Source of the DNA: CAWGXG01 sp963826505
GTDB taxonomy: Bacteria > Chloroflexota > Anaerolineae > Aggregatilineales > Aggregatilineaceae
NCBI GenBank assembly: GCA_963826505.1
Contig: CAWGXG010000006.1
Span: forward strand, 372,001-436,000
Direction of reading: 5' to 3'
DNA: 64,000 nucleotides
A program made the position numbers and the translations under genes. The notes beneath the pieces were generated by a model, which was not told the origin of the DNA, did no database searches, and saw only the letters and a list, made by a program, of their open reading frames with translations. Positions 53,055 through 61,886 of this stretch are shown piece by piece (within the stretch, counting starts at the first letter, position 1; each line of letters starts with the position of its first letter).

Positions 53055-54098
53055 TCACGATAACTCTTGCCGTTCAGCGAGAGGATAGTCATGTCTTCGA
53101 ACGGCACAAGAATTCCGCACGACCAGGCTCGTAGGAATGAGGAGGTGTGCGGGTTGGGTACATTTTCCTTCAACACGATCAACCAAGAGCTGGATACTGG
53201 CACGCGCCATCGCTGCAATAGGTTGGTTAACGGTGGTCAGGCGCGGGTAGATTTGTTGGCTAATAGCGGCATCATCGAACCCCATAACGGACAACTCCTC
53301 CGGGATTCGGGTGCCAAACTGAAGGGTCGCCAGGATGACTCCAACGGCCATCTCATCATTCCCGGCGAAGATCGCGGTTGGCGGCTCTGGCATCTGGAGC
53401 AGCTCCACCGCCGCCTTGTGCCCGCTTTCGATACTATTGTCGCCTTCACAGATCAATTGGGTGTGGACCGGCAAGCCCGCTTCATTCATGGCCGCCACAT
53501 ACCCGTCCAGCCGTTCCTGGCTGAAGCGTTCCGACTGTAGACAGGTCACGTACGCGATCCGTTCATGCCCCAGGCTGATTAGATATCGTGTAGCGTCCAG
53601 GGCTCCGTCGCGGTCGGTAGTGGCCACCGAAAGTTCGTGCGCGTCGGGGTAGTTGGGTGTGATGACCACGTACGGAATATTGCTGTGTTGCAGGAAGCCG
53701 ACCAGATGCTCATTGTCTCCGCCGGGGGGCGCAATGATCAACCCGTCGATATGCTGATTCTTGATGATCCGCTCAATGGATTTGCGTCCCCGGTCTTCGT
53801 TGGGATTATGTTCGAGGACGAGTACGAAATAGTGAAATTTGCGGGTTTCAGCCAGAACATTGGCAAACAGTTTGATCGCATAGGGGGATTCCACGCGTGG
53901 CAAAACCAGCGCGATCAGTTCCGACTTGCCCCGTTTGAGCCGCTGGGCGGACAGATTCGGCACAAAATCCATCTCACGAATGATGTCTTGAACGTGCTGG
54001 CGGGTGACATCAGACACCCCCGGCTCACCATTAATCACGCGTGAAACAGTTTTGATCGAGACGTTCGCCTTGGCAGCAATATCTCTTATAGTGGGCAT
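53055..54098 (-). CDS. LacI-family regulator of the transketolase/importer operon
   Basis: 347 residues. The HTH is TIRDIAAKANVSIKTVSRVI (residues 3-22), then the hinge LSAQRLKRGKSELIALVLPR. The effector domain has HIDGLIIAPPGGDNEHLVGF, SLGHERIAYVTCLQSERFSQ, RLDGYVAAMNEAG, PPTAIFAGNDEMAVGVILAT, VMGFDDAAIS and TTVNQPIAAMARA. It is the first gene of the cluster, 84 bases before the binding-protein gene and in the same direction. A perfect CG-centred palindrome overlaps its promoter, so it most likely represses the whole operon and itself until the imported sugar binds. Confidence 0.92.
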   Translation of the reverse strand: MPTIRDIAAKANVSIKTVSRVINGEPGVSDVTRQHVQDIIREMDFVPNLSAQRLKRGKSELIALVLPRVESPYAIKLFANVLAETRKFHYFVLVLEHNPNEDRGRKSIERIIKNQHIDGLIIAPPGGDNEHLVGFLQHSNIPYVVITPNYPDAHELSVATTDRDGALDATRYLISLGHERIAYVTCLQSERFSQERLDGYVAAMNEAGLPVHTQLICEGDNSIESGHKAAVELLQMPEPPTAIFAGNDEMAVGVILATLQFGTRIPEELSVMGFDDAAISQQIYPRLTTVNQPIAAMARASIQLLVDRVEGKCTQPAHLLIPTSLVVRNSCAVRRHDYPLAERQELS

Positions 54099-54149
54099 AA
54101 AACCTTATTAGGTGAAAACTAGCAAATGAAAACCGAATTTTATGGATAC

Positions 54150-54180
54150 ATCATAGACAACGTTGTCTCTAATGTGTCAG
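54150..54180 (-). promoter_or_regulatory. LacI operator within the promoter of the transketolase operon
   Basis: AGACAACGTTGTCT (54155-54168) is a perfect 14-base palindrome. On the minus strand it lies in the spacer between TGACAC (54174-54179) and TATGAT (54150-54155; 18 bases). Binding there would block polymerase. It is 52 bases upstream of the LacI start codon. Confidence 0.65.
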
Positions 54181-54801
54181 CTTATCACAAGTTGAAACCA
54201 GATGTCAACGAACGTGCTAGCGTTTGTTATAAAGATACAAGTTATCGGGTTGGACCGGACCTCTCGCCGACCTGATTGGTGGATCACTGGGGCGGTCGGG
54301 CGGATCGGAGAGCCCTCCGGTCGAGCGTTCTTTGAAGAAAACTGACGTACTCGGCCTAGTATCTCGAAGTCGCGGCGATGAGGCTGTGTATGAAAACGTA
54401 TTCACATAAATTCTTTGACGTTCAGCCCGGATTGATATTCGGACTGTCCCGCGTCCCGTATCGTTCTCACCAATAAGCGGCAGATAACGGTACCGAGCAG
54501 AACGAAATGTGAAAACGTTTTACTATTTGTATCATGTTTTCAAAATGAAGTCAAGCAGGTTTGAGCCAAATCAGGACAATTATATCGAATATTATTGAAG
54601 GATTCTTTTCGTGCAATTCAGCGCGAAAACAACGCCGCCAAAAGAGGCGCACTTTGGCTGCACACGGTAAACGCGTTGCGCTCAACCCTGGACATGATGC
54701 AGCCAAAGTGACCCAATCAGAACGATGCTTACGCGCCGCGATGTAATGCTGCGATCTTCACGGCTCACGTAAAGTGGCAGCCGTGTGTCCTGCCCTAGAT
54801 C
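54181..54801. other. Long structured intergenic region
   Basis: 620 bases without a credible gene. It holds an imperfect hairpin at 54253-54322 (GACCGGA/TCCGGTC, CTCTC/GAGAG, GCCGACC/GGTCGGGC). Two CG-centred LacI-like half-palindromes follow, TGAAAACGTATTCA (54391-54404) and AAAACGTTTT (54512-54521). Finally there is a perfect 13-base inverted repeat, CACTTTGGCTGCA (54650-54662) with TGCAGCCAAAGTG (54718-54730). The last could end the minus-strand dehydrogenase transcript; the first could be part of an RNA leader or a small RNA. Confidence 0.45.
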
Positions 54802-55845
54802 CTAAAAGCGATCCATGACCTGGATGCCGGTCGAGCCGAAGACCGTCATTTCCTCGAACACGCCTGGCACATCCTCCAGCCCCACGCGTTTGGTCACCAA
54901 CCGCGATGGATCGAGCACGCCATATTCGATCAGTCGCAGCATCTCGGGATAGGCATGGGCCTGCAGCCCGTGACTACCGTAGACTTCCAACTCCCAGCCG
55001 ATGACACGTCCCATCGGCATGCGCGGATCGCTATCATCGCCCAGCAGCAAGCCCACCTGCACATGACGGCCCCGGCGGCGCAGGCTCAAGATTGAGTTGC
55101 GGGCCGTCGTCGTGGCGCCCAGCGCATCGAGCGATACGTGCGCGCCGCCCCGGGTTAAGTCGTGAATCGCCTGGGCGACGTTGGACACCTCGCGCGCGTT
55201 AATCACATGTACGGCGCCAAGCGATGCCGCGAGATCGAGCGCCTCCGGCTTGACGTCTACGGCGATGACCTGTGCGCCCATCGCCACGGCGATCATGATG
55301 GCGGATAGACCCACGCCGCCGCAGCCGTGAACCGCTACCCACTCTCCTGCCCTGACGCGCCCCTGCGCGACCACGGCCCGAAACGACGTCGCGAAACGGC
55401 ATCCCAGGCTGGCCACACTGGCATAATCCAATCCATCGGGGATTTCCACCAGGTTGACGTCCGCGTAGGGCAGGGCGACGTATTCCGCGAAGGAACCCCA
55501 GCCCGTAAATCCCGGTTGGTGTTGATGGGCGCACACCTGATGATCGCCCCGTGCACAATCCGGACAGCGGCCACACCCGAGCACGAAGGGCACCGTCACC
55601 CGGTCACCGACGGCCCAGCGCTGGACATCTTGCCCGATCGCCACAATTTCGCCCGCCAGCTCATGGCCGGGAATGTGCGGCAGCACTTTGATATCCGCAT
55701 CATGGCCCTGCCACCCGTGCCAATCACTGCGGCAAATGCCATTCGCTCGTACGGCGATCACTACACCGTCCTGTGACGGAGTGGGATCGGGAAATGTCCC
55801 CACGGTGAGCGGCCCGCCGAAAGCTTCATACGCAACAGCTCGCAT
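54802..55845 (-). CDS. Zinc-dependent alcohol dehydrogenase
   Basis: 347 residues from ATG 55845, which has AGGAAGGAAAC upstream; a longer frame to 55977 only runs back into the dehydratase gene. Catalytic zinc: C38 in NGICRSD, H61-E62 in GHELAGE, and probably C152-region residue in SLGCRFATSF. Structural zinc: C91, C94, C97 and C105 (GCGRCPDCARGDHQVC). Nucleotide site: VHGCGGVGLSAIMIA. The combination resembles class III-type medium-chain dehydrogenases for small alcohols or aldehydes. It is the last gene of a three-gene minus-strand operon, 32 bases after the IlvD gene. Substrate cannot be named. Confidence 0.88.
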   Translation of the reverse strand: MRAVAYEAFGGPLTVGTFPDPTPSQDGVVIAVRANGICRSDWHGWQGHDADIKVLPHIPGHELAGEIVAIGQDVQRWAVGDRVTVPFVLGCGRCPDCARGDHQVCAHQHQPGFTGWGSFAEYVALPYADVNLVEIPDGLDYASVASLGCRFATSFRAVVAQGRVRAGEWVAVHGCGGVGLSAIMIAVAMGAQVIAVDVKPEALDLAASLGAVHVINAREVSNVAQAIHDLTRGGAHVSLDALGATTTARNSILSLRRRGRHVQVGLLLGDDSDPRMPMGRVIGWELEVYGSHGLQAHAYPEMLRLIEYGVLDPSRLVTKRVGLEDVPGVFEEMTVFGSTGIQVMDRF

Positions 55846-55877
55846 TACTGTTTCCTTCCTTTTGGCTTCAAGCCCAG

Positions 55878-57572
55878 TTACAGCAGGTTCGTCACCGCGC
55901 CGTCGTCGGCCTGGCGCGCCAGCCGCGCGTATTTCGCGAGTACTCCGGATGCGTAATTCGGTGCGGGCGCGACCCACGCCGTCCGGCGACGTTCCAGTTC
56001 TGCGTCGTTGACCAACAGGCTGATCCGGCGTTCGCTTACATCGACTTCGATCGTGTCGCCTTCTTGGACCAGGGCCAGGGGGCCGCCCACCATCGCTTCC
56101 GGCGCGACATGTCCGATCATCAGGCCGCGCGTGCCGCCGGAAAAACGCCCGTCGGTGATCAGCATGACGTCGCGTCCTAAGCCCTGCCCAACCAAAGCGG
56201 CTGTAGTTTGAAGCATTTCGCGCATGCCCGGCCCGCCGACGGGTCCTTCGTAGCGGATGATAACCACGTCACCCGGCTTGATGGCGCGGTTTTGGACCGC
56301 CTCGAACGCGGATTCTTCGCTGTCAAACACGCGCGCCGGGCCGCGATGGTGCTGCGGTTCGTCACCCTTCAGCTTGACGACCGCCCCGCGCGGAGCGAGA
56401 TTGCCCTTCAGGATCACCAATCCGCCGGAGTCCTTGATCGGATTATCCAGCGTGCGGACGACCTGCTGACCCGGTGTCTCGCGCGCGTTGGCGACCGCTT
56501 CAGCCAGCGTCTGCCCGGTGACCGTCAGGGTACTGCCGTTCAGATAGCCGCCTTCGATCATGCGCTTCGCCACTAGCGCCACGCCCCCGGCCCGGTACAG
56601 ATCAAGCGCCACATACTTCCCGGTGGGGCGCAGATCGGTGATGATCGGCGTGCGTCTGCTGATCGCCTCGATCTCGTCGATCGTGAAGTCGATGCCCGCT
56701 TCGCGCGCGAAGGCCAGCGTATGCAGGACGGCGTTGGTGCTGCCGCCTGTTCCGGCTGCCACGGCAATCGCATTTTCGAGCGACGTCTTGGTGATGACCT
56801 TTGACGGGCGAATGTCGTTCTCAATCAACTGAAGCATCAGCTCGCCTGCCCGCAGCGCCACATCCAGCTTGGCGTTGTCCACGGCGGGTACATCGGCCAT
56901 GCCCATCGGACAAATGCCGATCACCTGCGAGATAGTCGCCATGGTGTTGGCCGTGAACTGACCACCGCACGCGCCCGGCCCAGGGCAGGCCACGTTTTCG
57001 ATGGCATGCAGTTCGTCCTCGCTGAGCTGCCCGGTCTGGTATCTGCCAATCGCTTCATATACCGACACGATGTCGATGTCCTCGCCCTTATAGTTGCCGG
57101 GGTAGATCGTGCCGCCGTAGAGCATCATCGACGGGATATCCAGGCGCAGCAGGGCCATAATCGAGCCGGGGATAGTCTTGTCGCAGGCCGAGATGGCGAT
57201 CACACCGTCGAAATAGTTGGCGCGCGTCACCAGTTCCATGCCATCGGCGATGATCTCGCGGCTGACCAGGGACGCTTTCATGCCCTGCGTGCCCATCGTA
57301 ATGCCGTCACTGATGCTGATGGTGTTGAACTCCAGCGGCGTGCCGCCCGCGCGCTTGATGCCCTCTTTGATCTTGGCGGACAGCAGGCGCAGATGAACGT
57401 TGCATGGCCCGATTTCGGTCCATGTATTGGCGACGGCGATCAGCGGTTTGGCGAGATCATCGTCGGTTAGGCCGATGGCCTTGAGCATAGCGCGCGCACC
57501 AGCGCGATTACTGCCTTCCAACAGGGTGCGGCTGGTGGTATTCAGTGGTCGTGTACGATCTGTAACTGTCAT
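55878..57572 (-). CDS. ilvD: Dihydroxy-acid dehydratase (IlvD/EDD family)
   Basis: 564 residues, the size of IlvD. Iron-sulfur cysteines: C57 (EIGPCNVH), C130 (ISACDKTIPG) and C202 (CPGPGACGGQFTANTM), a set typical of [2Fe-2S] members. The catalytic Ser region LITDGRFSGGTRGLMIGHVA is intact. CDKTIPGSIMALLRLDIPS is closer to dihydroxy-acid dehydratase than to sugar-acid dehydratases. Housekeeping role: 2,3-dihydroxyisovalerate to 2-ketoisovalerate in valine and isoleucine synthesis. But it lies between two dehydrogenases and opposite a lactonase, so use on aldonic acids (arabonate, xylonate, gluconate) is possible. No other ilv gene is nearby. Confidence 0.88.
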   Translation of the reverse strand: MTVTDRTRPLNTTSRTLLEGSNRAGARAMLKAIGLTDDDLAKPLIAVANTWTEIGPCNVHLRLLSAKIKEGIKRAGGTPLEFNTISISDGITMGTQGMKASLVSREIIADGMELVTRANYFDGVIAISACDKTIPGSIMALLRLDIPSMMLYGGTIYPGNYKGEDIDIVSVYEAIGRYQTGQLSEDELHAIENVACPGPGACGGQFTANTMATISQVIGICPMGMADVPAVDNAKLDVALRAGELMLQLIENDIRPSKVITKTSLENAIAVAAGTGGSTNAVLHTLAFAREAGIDFTIDEIEAISRRTPIITDLRPTGKYVALDLYRAGGVALVAKRMIEGGYLNGSTLTVTGQTLAEAVANARETPGQQVVRTLDNPIKDSGGLVILKGNLAPRGAVVKLKGDEPQHHRGPARVFDSEESAFEAVQNRAIKPGDVVIIRYEGPVGGPGMREMLQTTAALVGQGLGRDVMLITDGRFSGGTRGLMIGHVAPEAMVGGPLALVQEGDTIEVDVSERRISLLVNDAELERRRTAWVAPAPNYASGVLAKYARLARQADDGAVTNLL

Positions 57573-57632
57573 AATGTTGAGTCTCCTAATACTGTGATGG
57601 GACCGGTCGAGTCTGGACCGGTGCTGATTGTT

Positions 57633-58697
57633 CTACATCTCATGCGGTTTCACAAGAATCTTGAGCGTATCCAGCGGACGCTTTTCCAGGTGTTGCAGCC
57701 CATGCGTGACTAGCTGGTCGAGCGGGATGCGGTGCGTGATGAGTTTTTCCGCATCAATGCGCCCTTCAGCCAGCAACCGCAAGGCTGTATAAAAGTCTTC
57801 GTCATACACATGGCTCATCGAGCCAATCACTTCTTTTTCCGTCACCACGACGTTGAAGAAATTGATGGACGACTTGCTGCCCGGAATGCCAAGCAGCACG
57901 ATGCGGCCCTGTTTGCGCGCAGCATCGATAGTGGTAGGGGTGACCGACGGAACGCCGCACGCTTCAAGGACGACGTCCGGCCCGATCTTGGTCAGATTGC
58001 GCAGTTCTTCCACCGGATCTGTTGCCTTCGGATCGATCACGCCGGTGGCACCAAGCTGCATAGCGAATTCGCGGCGCTGGGGAACGGGCTCGACCACATA
58101 AACCGCGCTAGCACCCGCACTCACGGCAATCTGGAGGCAAAACAGGCCGATAGTGCCTCCGCCAAAGATGGCGACTGTCTCACCCACGCGGAGCCGGCTC
58201 TTGCGCACGGCGCGTACGGCCACCGAAAGTGGCTCAGCGAGCGCGGCGTATTCGAGTGACAACGCTTGCGGCAGTTCAATACACATCGAGATAGGGACTT
58301 TGCAATACTCGGCCAGCCCACCGTTCCCCATCAAGCCCAAAATCGCCAGATTGTCACACAGGGTTAATTCATGACGTTTGCAATAATAGCATTCACCACA
58401 GGGGATGATCGTGTCTGGTGCCAGCAGATCGCCGGCCTTGAACGGCACATCACGACCGACCTCAACGACCTCACCAGCAAACTCGTGGCCCAGGATCAAG
58501 GGGGCCATTTGGCCGGTCAGGGGATTGGGCTTGTCGGTGGGGACGAAGATGGGCCCGTCGATATACTCCTCAAGGTCTGTTCCACAAATGCCACACGTGG
58601 TAACCTTCAAAATAACTTCACCAGGGCCGGGCGGCCCCGGATCGGGAACCGTCTCAATACGAATATCTTTGCGTGCATGCCATACTGCGGCTTTCAT
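57633..58697 (-). CDS. Zinc-dependent dehydrogenase (sugar/polyol or threonine dehydrogenase-like)
   Basis: 354 residues. Catalytic zinc ligands C38 (TCGICGTD), H71-E72 (GHEFAGE); structural zinc C100, C103, C106, C114 (IPCGECYYCKRHELTLC). NAD site IFGGGTIGLFCLQIAV, with an acidic residue after the second strand (YVVEPVPQR) favouring NAD. It resembles sorbitol, butanediol and threonine dehydrogenases. It is the first gene of the operon with ilvD and the second dehydrogenase, 60 bases before ilvD. Together with the divergent lactonase it would fit oxidation of a sugar to its lactone. Substrate is inference. Confidence 0.88.
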   Translation of the reverse strand: MKAAVWHARKDIRIETVPDPGPPGPGEVILKVTTCGICGTDLEEYIDGPIFVPTDKPNPLTGQMAPLILGHEFAGEVVEVGRDVPFKAGDLLAPDTIIPCGECYYCKRHELTLCDNLAILGLMGNGGLAEYCKVPISMCIELPQALSLEYAALAEPLSVAVRAVRKSRLRVGETVAIFGGGTIGLFCLQIAVSAGASAVYVVEPVPQRREFAMQLGATGVIDPKATDPVEELRNLTKIGPDVVLEACGVPSVTPTTIDAARKQGRIVLLGIPGSKSSINFFNVVVTEKEVIGSMSHVYDEDFYTALRLLAEGRIDAEKLITHRIPLDQLVTHGLQHLEKRPLDTLKILVKPHEM

Positions 58698-59276
58698 ATC
58701 AATCTCCTTATCCCTTCCAAATCTATTGTTCGGACCTGCAATTTACTTTCAATTGGCCCGGACTGGGGTTACAAATTCATTTACGTGCCGTGCTTGTGAA
58801 CTTCAAAACTGGCAAAGGGTCAAGCCTATCAGCGCCTCTGGTCAGGAATCGGAATGAACAGGCTGAAACAGCGAATGCCGGGCAGGTTTTTCCGCATGGC
58901 AGAATGAGGAGCATGCAAAACCTGTTTTATAAAGTCTGCGAAAAAACGCCAGGCAGAGTAGACTAAGAAGCCATGTCCAAACAGGCTGTTTCTGTGGAGT
59001 AAAATGAACGCATATCCAAGCGCCCAATGTCCTGCCCCACAAAATCCCTGCGACGGGACTGTGTGAAAGATAGCACGGCTAACATTTGGAGGCAAGAGGG
59101 TCGCCAGGGGAATCCAAGGCGTTGTGATTATTGTGAGCTTGATCTGGAAGCGTTGCCCTGAAGAATCGATCGGGCTGGTTGTGTGGAAAAGTGCTCAACT
59201 CGTAAGCGATCGATGGATGATTTATCCTGTTTGGTGAGTGCTGTACCGTATACATATCCGGCAGAGGAGGGAAATG
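58698..59276. other. Divergent intergenic region
   Basis: About 580 bases separating the dehydrogenase operon and the lactonase gene. CAGGTTTT (58883-58890) and AAAACCTG (58917-58924), with inner GCAT/ATGC, form a possible hairpin or binding site. No convincing gene or promoter was found. GAGGAGG at 59264-59270 is the lactonase ribosome site. Confidence 0.35.
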
Positions 59277-60158
59277 ATGGCGGGACAGGTTGAATTAGTG
59301 GTTGACGCACGGGCCACGCTTGGCGAGGGGGCGTTGTGGGACGAACGCGCCCAGCGCTTGTACTGGGTAGACATTTTGGGCCTCAAGCTGCATGTCTACG
59401 ATCCCGCCACGGGGGAAAACAAAACGTATCACGTTGGGAAGCGGGTCAGTACGGTCGTGCTCAGCGAGTCTGGCAAGGTGCTGGTCACGATAGAAGATGG
59501 CTTTGCGTGGTTTGACCTGGCGACGTCAAAACTCGACATCATCGTCGACCCTGAAGCGGATAAGCCGGAGAACCGCTTCAACGATGGAAAATGCGATCCG
59601 GCGGGGCGTTTTTGGGCGGGCACGATGCATGCTTCCGCCACTGTTCCCGAAAAGGGCAGCCTCTATCGTCTCGACCCTGATTTCAGCGTTCATACCATGT
59701 TGACCGGTGTCTCGATTTCGAATGGCATCGTCTGGACGGCCGATCACAAGACGATGTACTTCAACGACACAACTCCCGGCACGGTGACTGCGTTCGATTT
59801 TGACAACGCGACCGGCGAGATCAGCCGTCCGCGTGTGGTGATCCAGGTCCCGGAAAGTATGGGCGCGCCGGATGGTATGGCTATCGACAGCGAAGGCATG
59901 TTGTGGATCGCGCATTTCTTTGGTGGGGCCGTGTACCGCTGGAATCCCCATACGGGGTCCGTGATCGATACCGTCAGTTTACCTGCATCAAACCCAACAG
60001 CCTGTGCTTTTGGGGGAGAAAACCTGGATGAGTTGTATATTACCACAGCGCGCGAATCGGTAAGCGAGGAACAACTCACACGTGAACCTCATGCGGGCGG
60101 TCTGTTCCATGTGAAAACCGGGGTTACAGGCACGGTGACGCATCGTTTCAAAGGTTAG
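59277..60158 (+). CDS. SMP-30/gluconolactonase/LRE-family protein
   Basis: 293 residues from ATG 59277, six bases after GAGGAGG (an adjacent ATG at 59274 and one at 59238 are less likely). It is a six-bladed propeller. The first blade carries the metal-binding Glu in LGEGALWDE; then RLYWVDILGLKLHVYDP, ENRFNDGKCDPAGRFWAGTM (Asn and Asp ligands), SNGIVWTADHKTMYFNDT and MAIDSEGMLWIAHFFGGAVY follow, all family hallmarks. It hydrolyses sugar lactones such as glucono-, arabino- or galactonolactone with a divalent metal. Position opposite two dehydrogenases and an IlvD/EDD dehydratase fits an oxidative sugar pathway. Confidence 0.9.
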   Translation: MAGQVELVVDARATLGEGALWDERAQRLYWVDILGLKLHVYDPATGENKTYHVGKRVSTVVLSESGKVLVTIEDGFAWFDLATSKLDIIVDPEADKPENRFNDGKCDPAGRFWAGTMHASATVPEKGSLYRLDPDFSVHTMLTGVSISNGIVWTADHKTMYFNDTTPGTVTAFDFDNATGEISRPRVVIQVPESMGAPDGMAIDSEGMLWIAHFFGGAVYRWNPHTGSVIDTVSLPASNPTACAFGGENLDELYITTARESVSEEQLTREPHAGGLFHVKTGVTGTVTHRFKG

Positions 60159-60257
60159 CGGGTATGCTGAGCCGGACGTATCCCGGCAGAGCATCTCAGG
60201 CAAAGTCAATGAATCTTTGGTTACCAATATCATCATCTACCAGGAGTTGATCACGTC

Positions 60258-61367
60258 ATGAAAAGACTTATGATCCCCGGTCCGGTCACCGTGGAAGACG
60301 ACGTGCTGTACCAGATGGGCAGCCAGGTACAGCCCCATTACGGCGCGCAATGGACCGCTATTTTTAATGAGACGATCGACCTTCTCAAGCAGGTTTTCGA
60401 AACGCAGGGCGACGTTCACATTCTAGTCGGTTCGGGTACGGCTGGCGTGGACGCGGCCATCGCCAGCATGACCGCGCCCGGCGAGACGATTGTGATTGGT
60501 AGCAATGGGCACTTTGGGCACCGGTTGGGCGAAATCGGGCGGTCCTACGGGGTAAACGTGATCTCTGTCGACGCACCTTTGGGGAAGCCGCTCAAAGCCG
60601 CTGATTTTGACGCCGCACTGACCCGGCACCCCAACATAGCGGCCGTGGCCGTGGTACACCTGGAAACGTCGACCACCGTGCTCAATCCCGTCGAAGATAT
60701 CGCCAGTGTCGTGCGGCGACATGGCGTGCCTTTCATCGTCGATGCGGTGTCTTCGTTAGGCGGTGTGCCGCTGCCGGTCGACGCGTTAGGTATCGATCTG
60801 TGCGTGAGCGCCTCCCAGAAATGCCTGGGAGCCCCTCCCGGTTTAGCACAGGTAGCCGTCAGTCCACGAGCCTGGGAGGTCATGGCGGCCAAACCCCAGC
60901 GGAATCATGGGTGGTATCTCAATCTTGAAATTTGGCGCGAACACGCGCAAAAATGGGGCGACTGGCACCCCTATCCAATCACGATGCCCACCAACACCGT
61001 GCTGGCACTCAGGTCAAGTTTGCGCAGTCTGTTGGAAGAAGGCGTCGCGAATCGTATCGCACGGTATACGCGGCTGGCCAGCCGTCTGCGCAATGGCGTA
61101 CACGATCTCGGTATGCAGCTTTTTGCTCCCGAAGACTACCTGTCGCCGGTTCTGACCGGGGTTGTCAGCCCGGACGGAATCCCCAGCAGCGCCATCGTGA
61201 GCTATTTGCTTGACGAACACGACATCAAGATTTCGGGCGGTTTTGGTGACGAGATGAAGGAGCGAATCTTCCGCGTCGGCCACATGGGGCCGATGATTTC
61301 CGAAGCGGACATCGACGCGCTTCTGACCGGCGTAGGGGCTTTTTTGGCTGGCAGGCGAGGAGCCTGA
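60258..61367 (+). CDS. Class V aminotransferase (alanine/serine-glyoxylate aminotransferase-like)
   Basis: 369 residues, PLP enzyme of the AGT/serine-pyruvate group. The Schiff-base lysine is K188 in VSASQKCLGAPPGL; GSGTAGVDAAI (residues 58-68) and VDAVSSLGG (161-169, with the PLP-ring Asp) complete the cofactor site. MKRLMIPGPV at the N-terminus is the usual PGP start. It lies 99 bases after the lactonase gene, probably on the same transcript. It would transfer an amino group to glyoxylate or pyruvate; glyoxylate or glycolaldehyde is an end product in some oxidative pentose routes, which would link it to the neighbours (inference). Confidence 0.88.
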   Translation: MKRLMIPGPVTVEDDVLYQMGSQVQPHYGAQWTAIFNETIDLLKQVFETQGDVHILVGSGTAGVDAAIASMTAPGETIVIGSNGHFGHRLGEIGRSYGVNVISVDAPLGKPLKAADFDAALTRHPNIAAVAVVHLETSTTVLNPVEDIASVVRRHGVPFIVDAVSSLGGVPLPVDALGIDLCVSASQKCLGAPPGLAQVAVSPRAWEVMAAKPQRNHGWYLNLEIWREHAQKWGDWHPYPITMPTNTVLALRSSLRSLLEEGVANRIARYTRLASRLRNGVHDLGMQLFAPEDYLSPVLTGVVSPDGIPSSAIVSYLLDEHDIKISGGFGDEMKERIFRVGHMGPMISEADIDALLTGVGAFLAGRRGA

Positions 61368-61886
61368 TGCTGCCATACCACACCTTCCTAGAGCGTGTTA
61401 TGCACTTTTAGGAAGTACAGATGTACGTCAACCCCTGGCTGCTGCTTGATTCAGTGTACTTGGTTCGGCCCGGAAACCGATGTTGTTGGTCCACGAGCCG
61501 CGACGCACCACGCGTTACCAGGGAGCCTCATTTGCCGGGCGAACCCGGTCGGAAATGGCCCCATGCTTGAAACCCCTTATTTCGCAAAAAAGCGGCGCGC
61601 TCTCAGAACAGCATCGCGAGGACTTCGCGCGGATACGTCCGCTATGCGTTGACGCCTACACGATACACAAATGCCGCCATGACCATATTCCTACGCGAGT
61701 CGCACGTAAGGTCTGCAAGAAGTGTTATATAATGAAAAATGAAAATTGTAAAGACGGGACATAACCACGCTTAGTGAACCACAAATGTATGAGGCGTGCG
61801 GACCTGTTGGATGGCATCCCCCTGAAAGGAGGTTAAGGCCGATGCCGGGTTCGTAAAGTCTAACCTATAGCTACCAGGAGGCTTTC
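61368..61886. promoter_or_regulatory. Leader region with a strong isolated Shine-Dalgarno and mini-ORF
   Basis: About 520 bases with no supported gene. At 61825-61833 stands AAAGGAGGT, a nearly perfect match to the 16S rRNA tail, followed nine bases later by ATG CCG GGT TCG TAA (61842-61856), a four-codon reading frame. The real gene start at 61887 has its own AGGAGG (61876-61881). The first site may be a leader-peptide control, a ribosome-loading site or chance. Confidence 0.35.

Noticed and set aside
54561..54746. 61-residue plus-strand frame
   Set aside because: It overlaps the perfect inverted repeat, has no ribosome site and no similarity I recognise.
61395..61652. 85-residue plus-strand frame after the aminotransferase
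   Set aside because: No ribosome site; composition rich in Arg, Cys and Pro, with no motif. Treated as non-coding.
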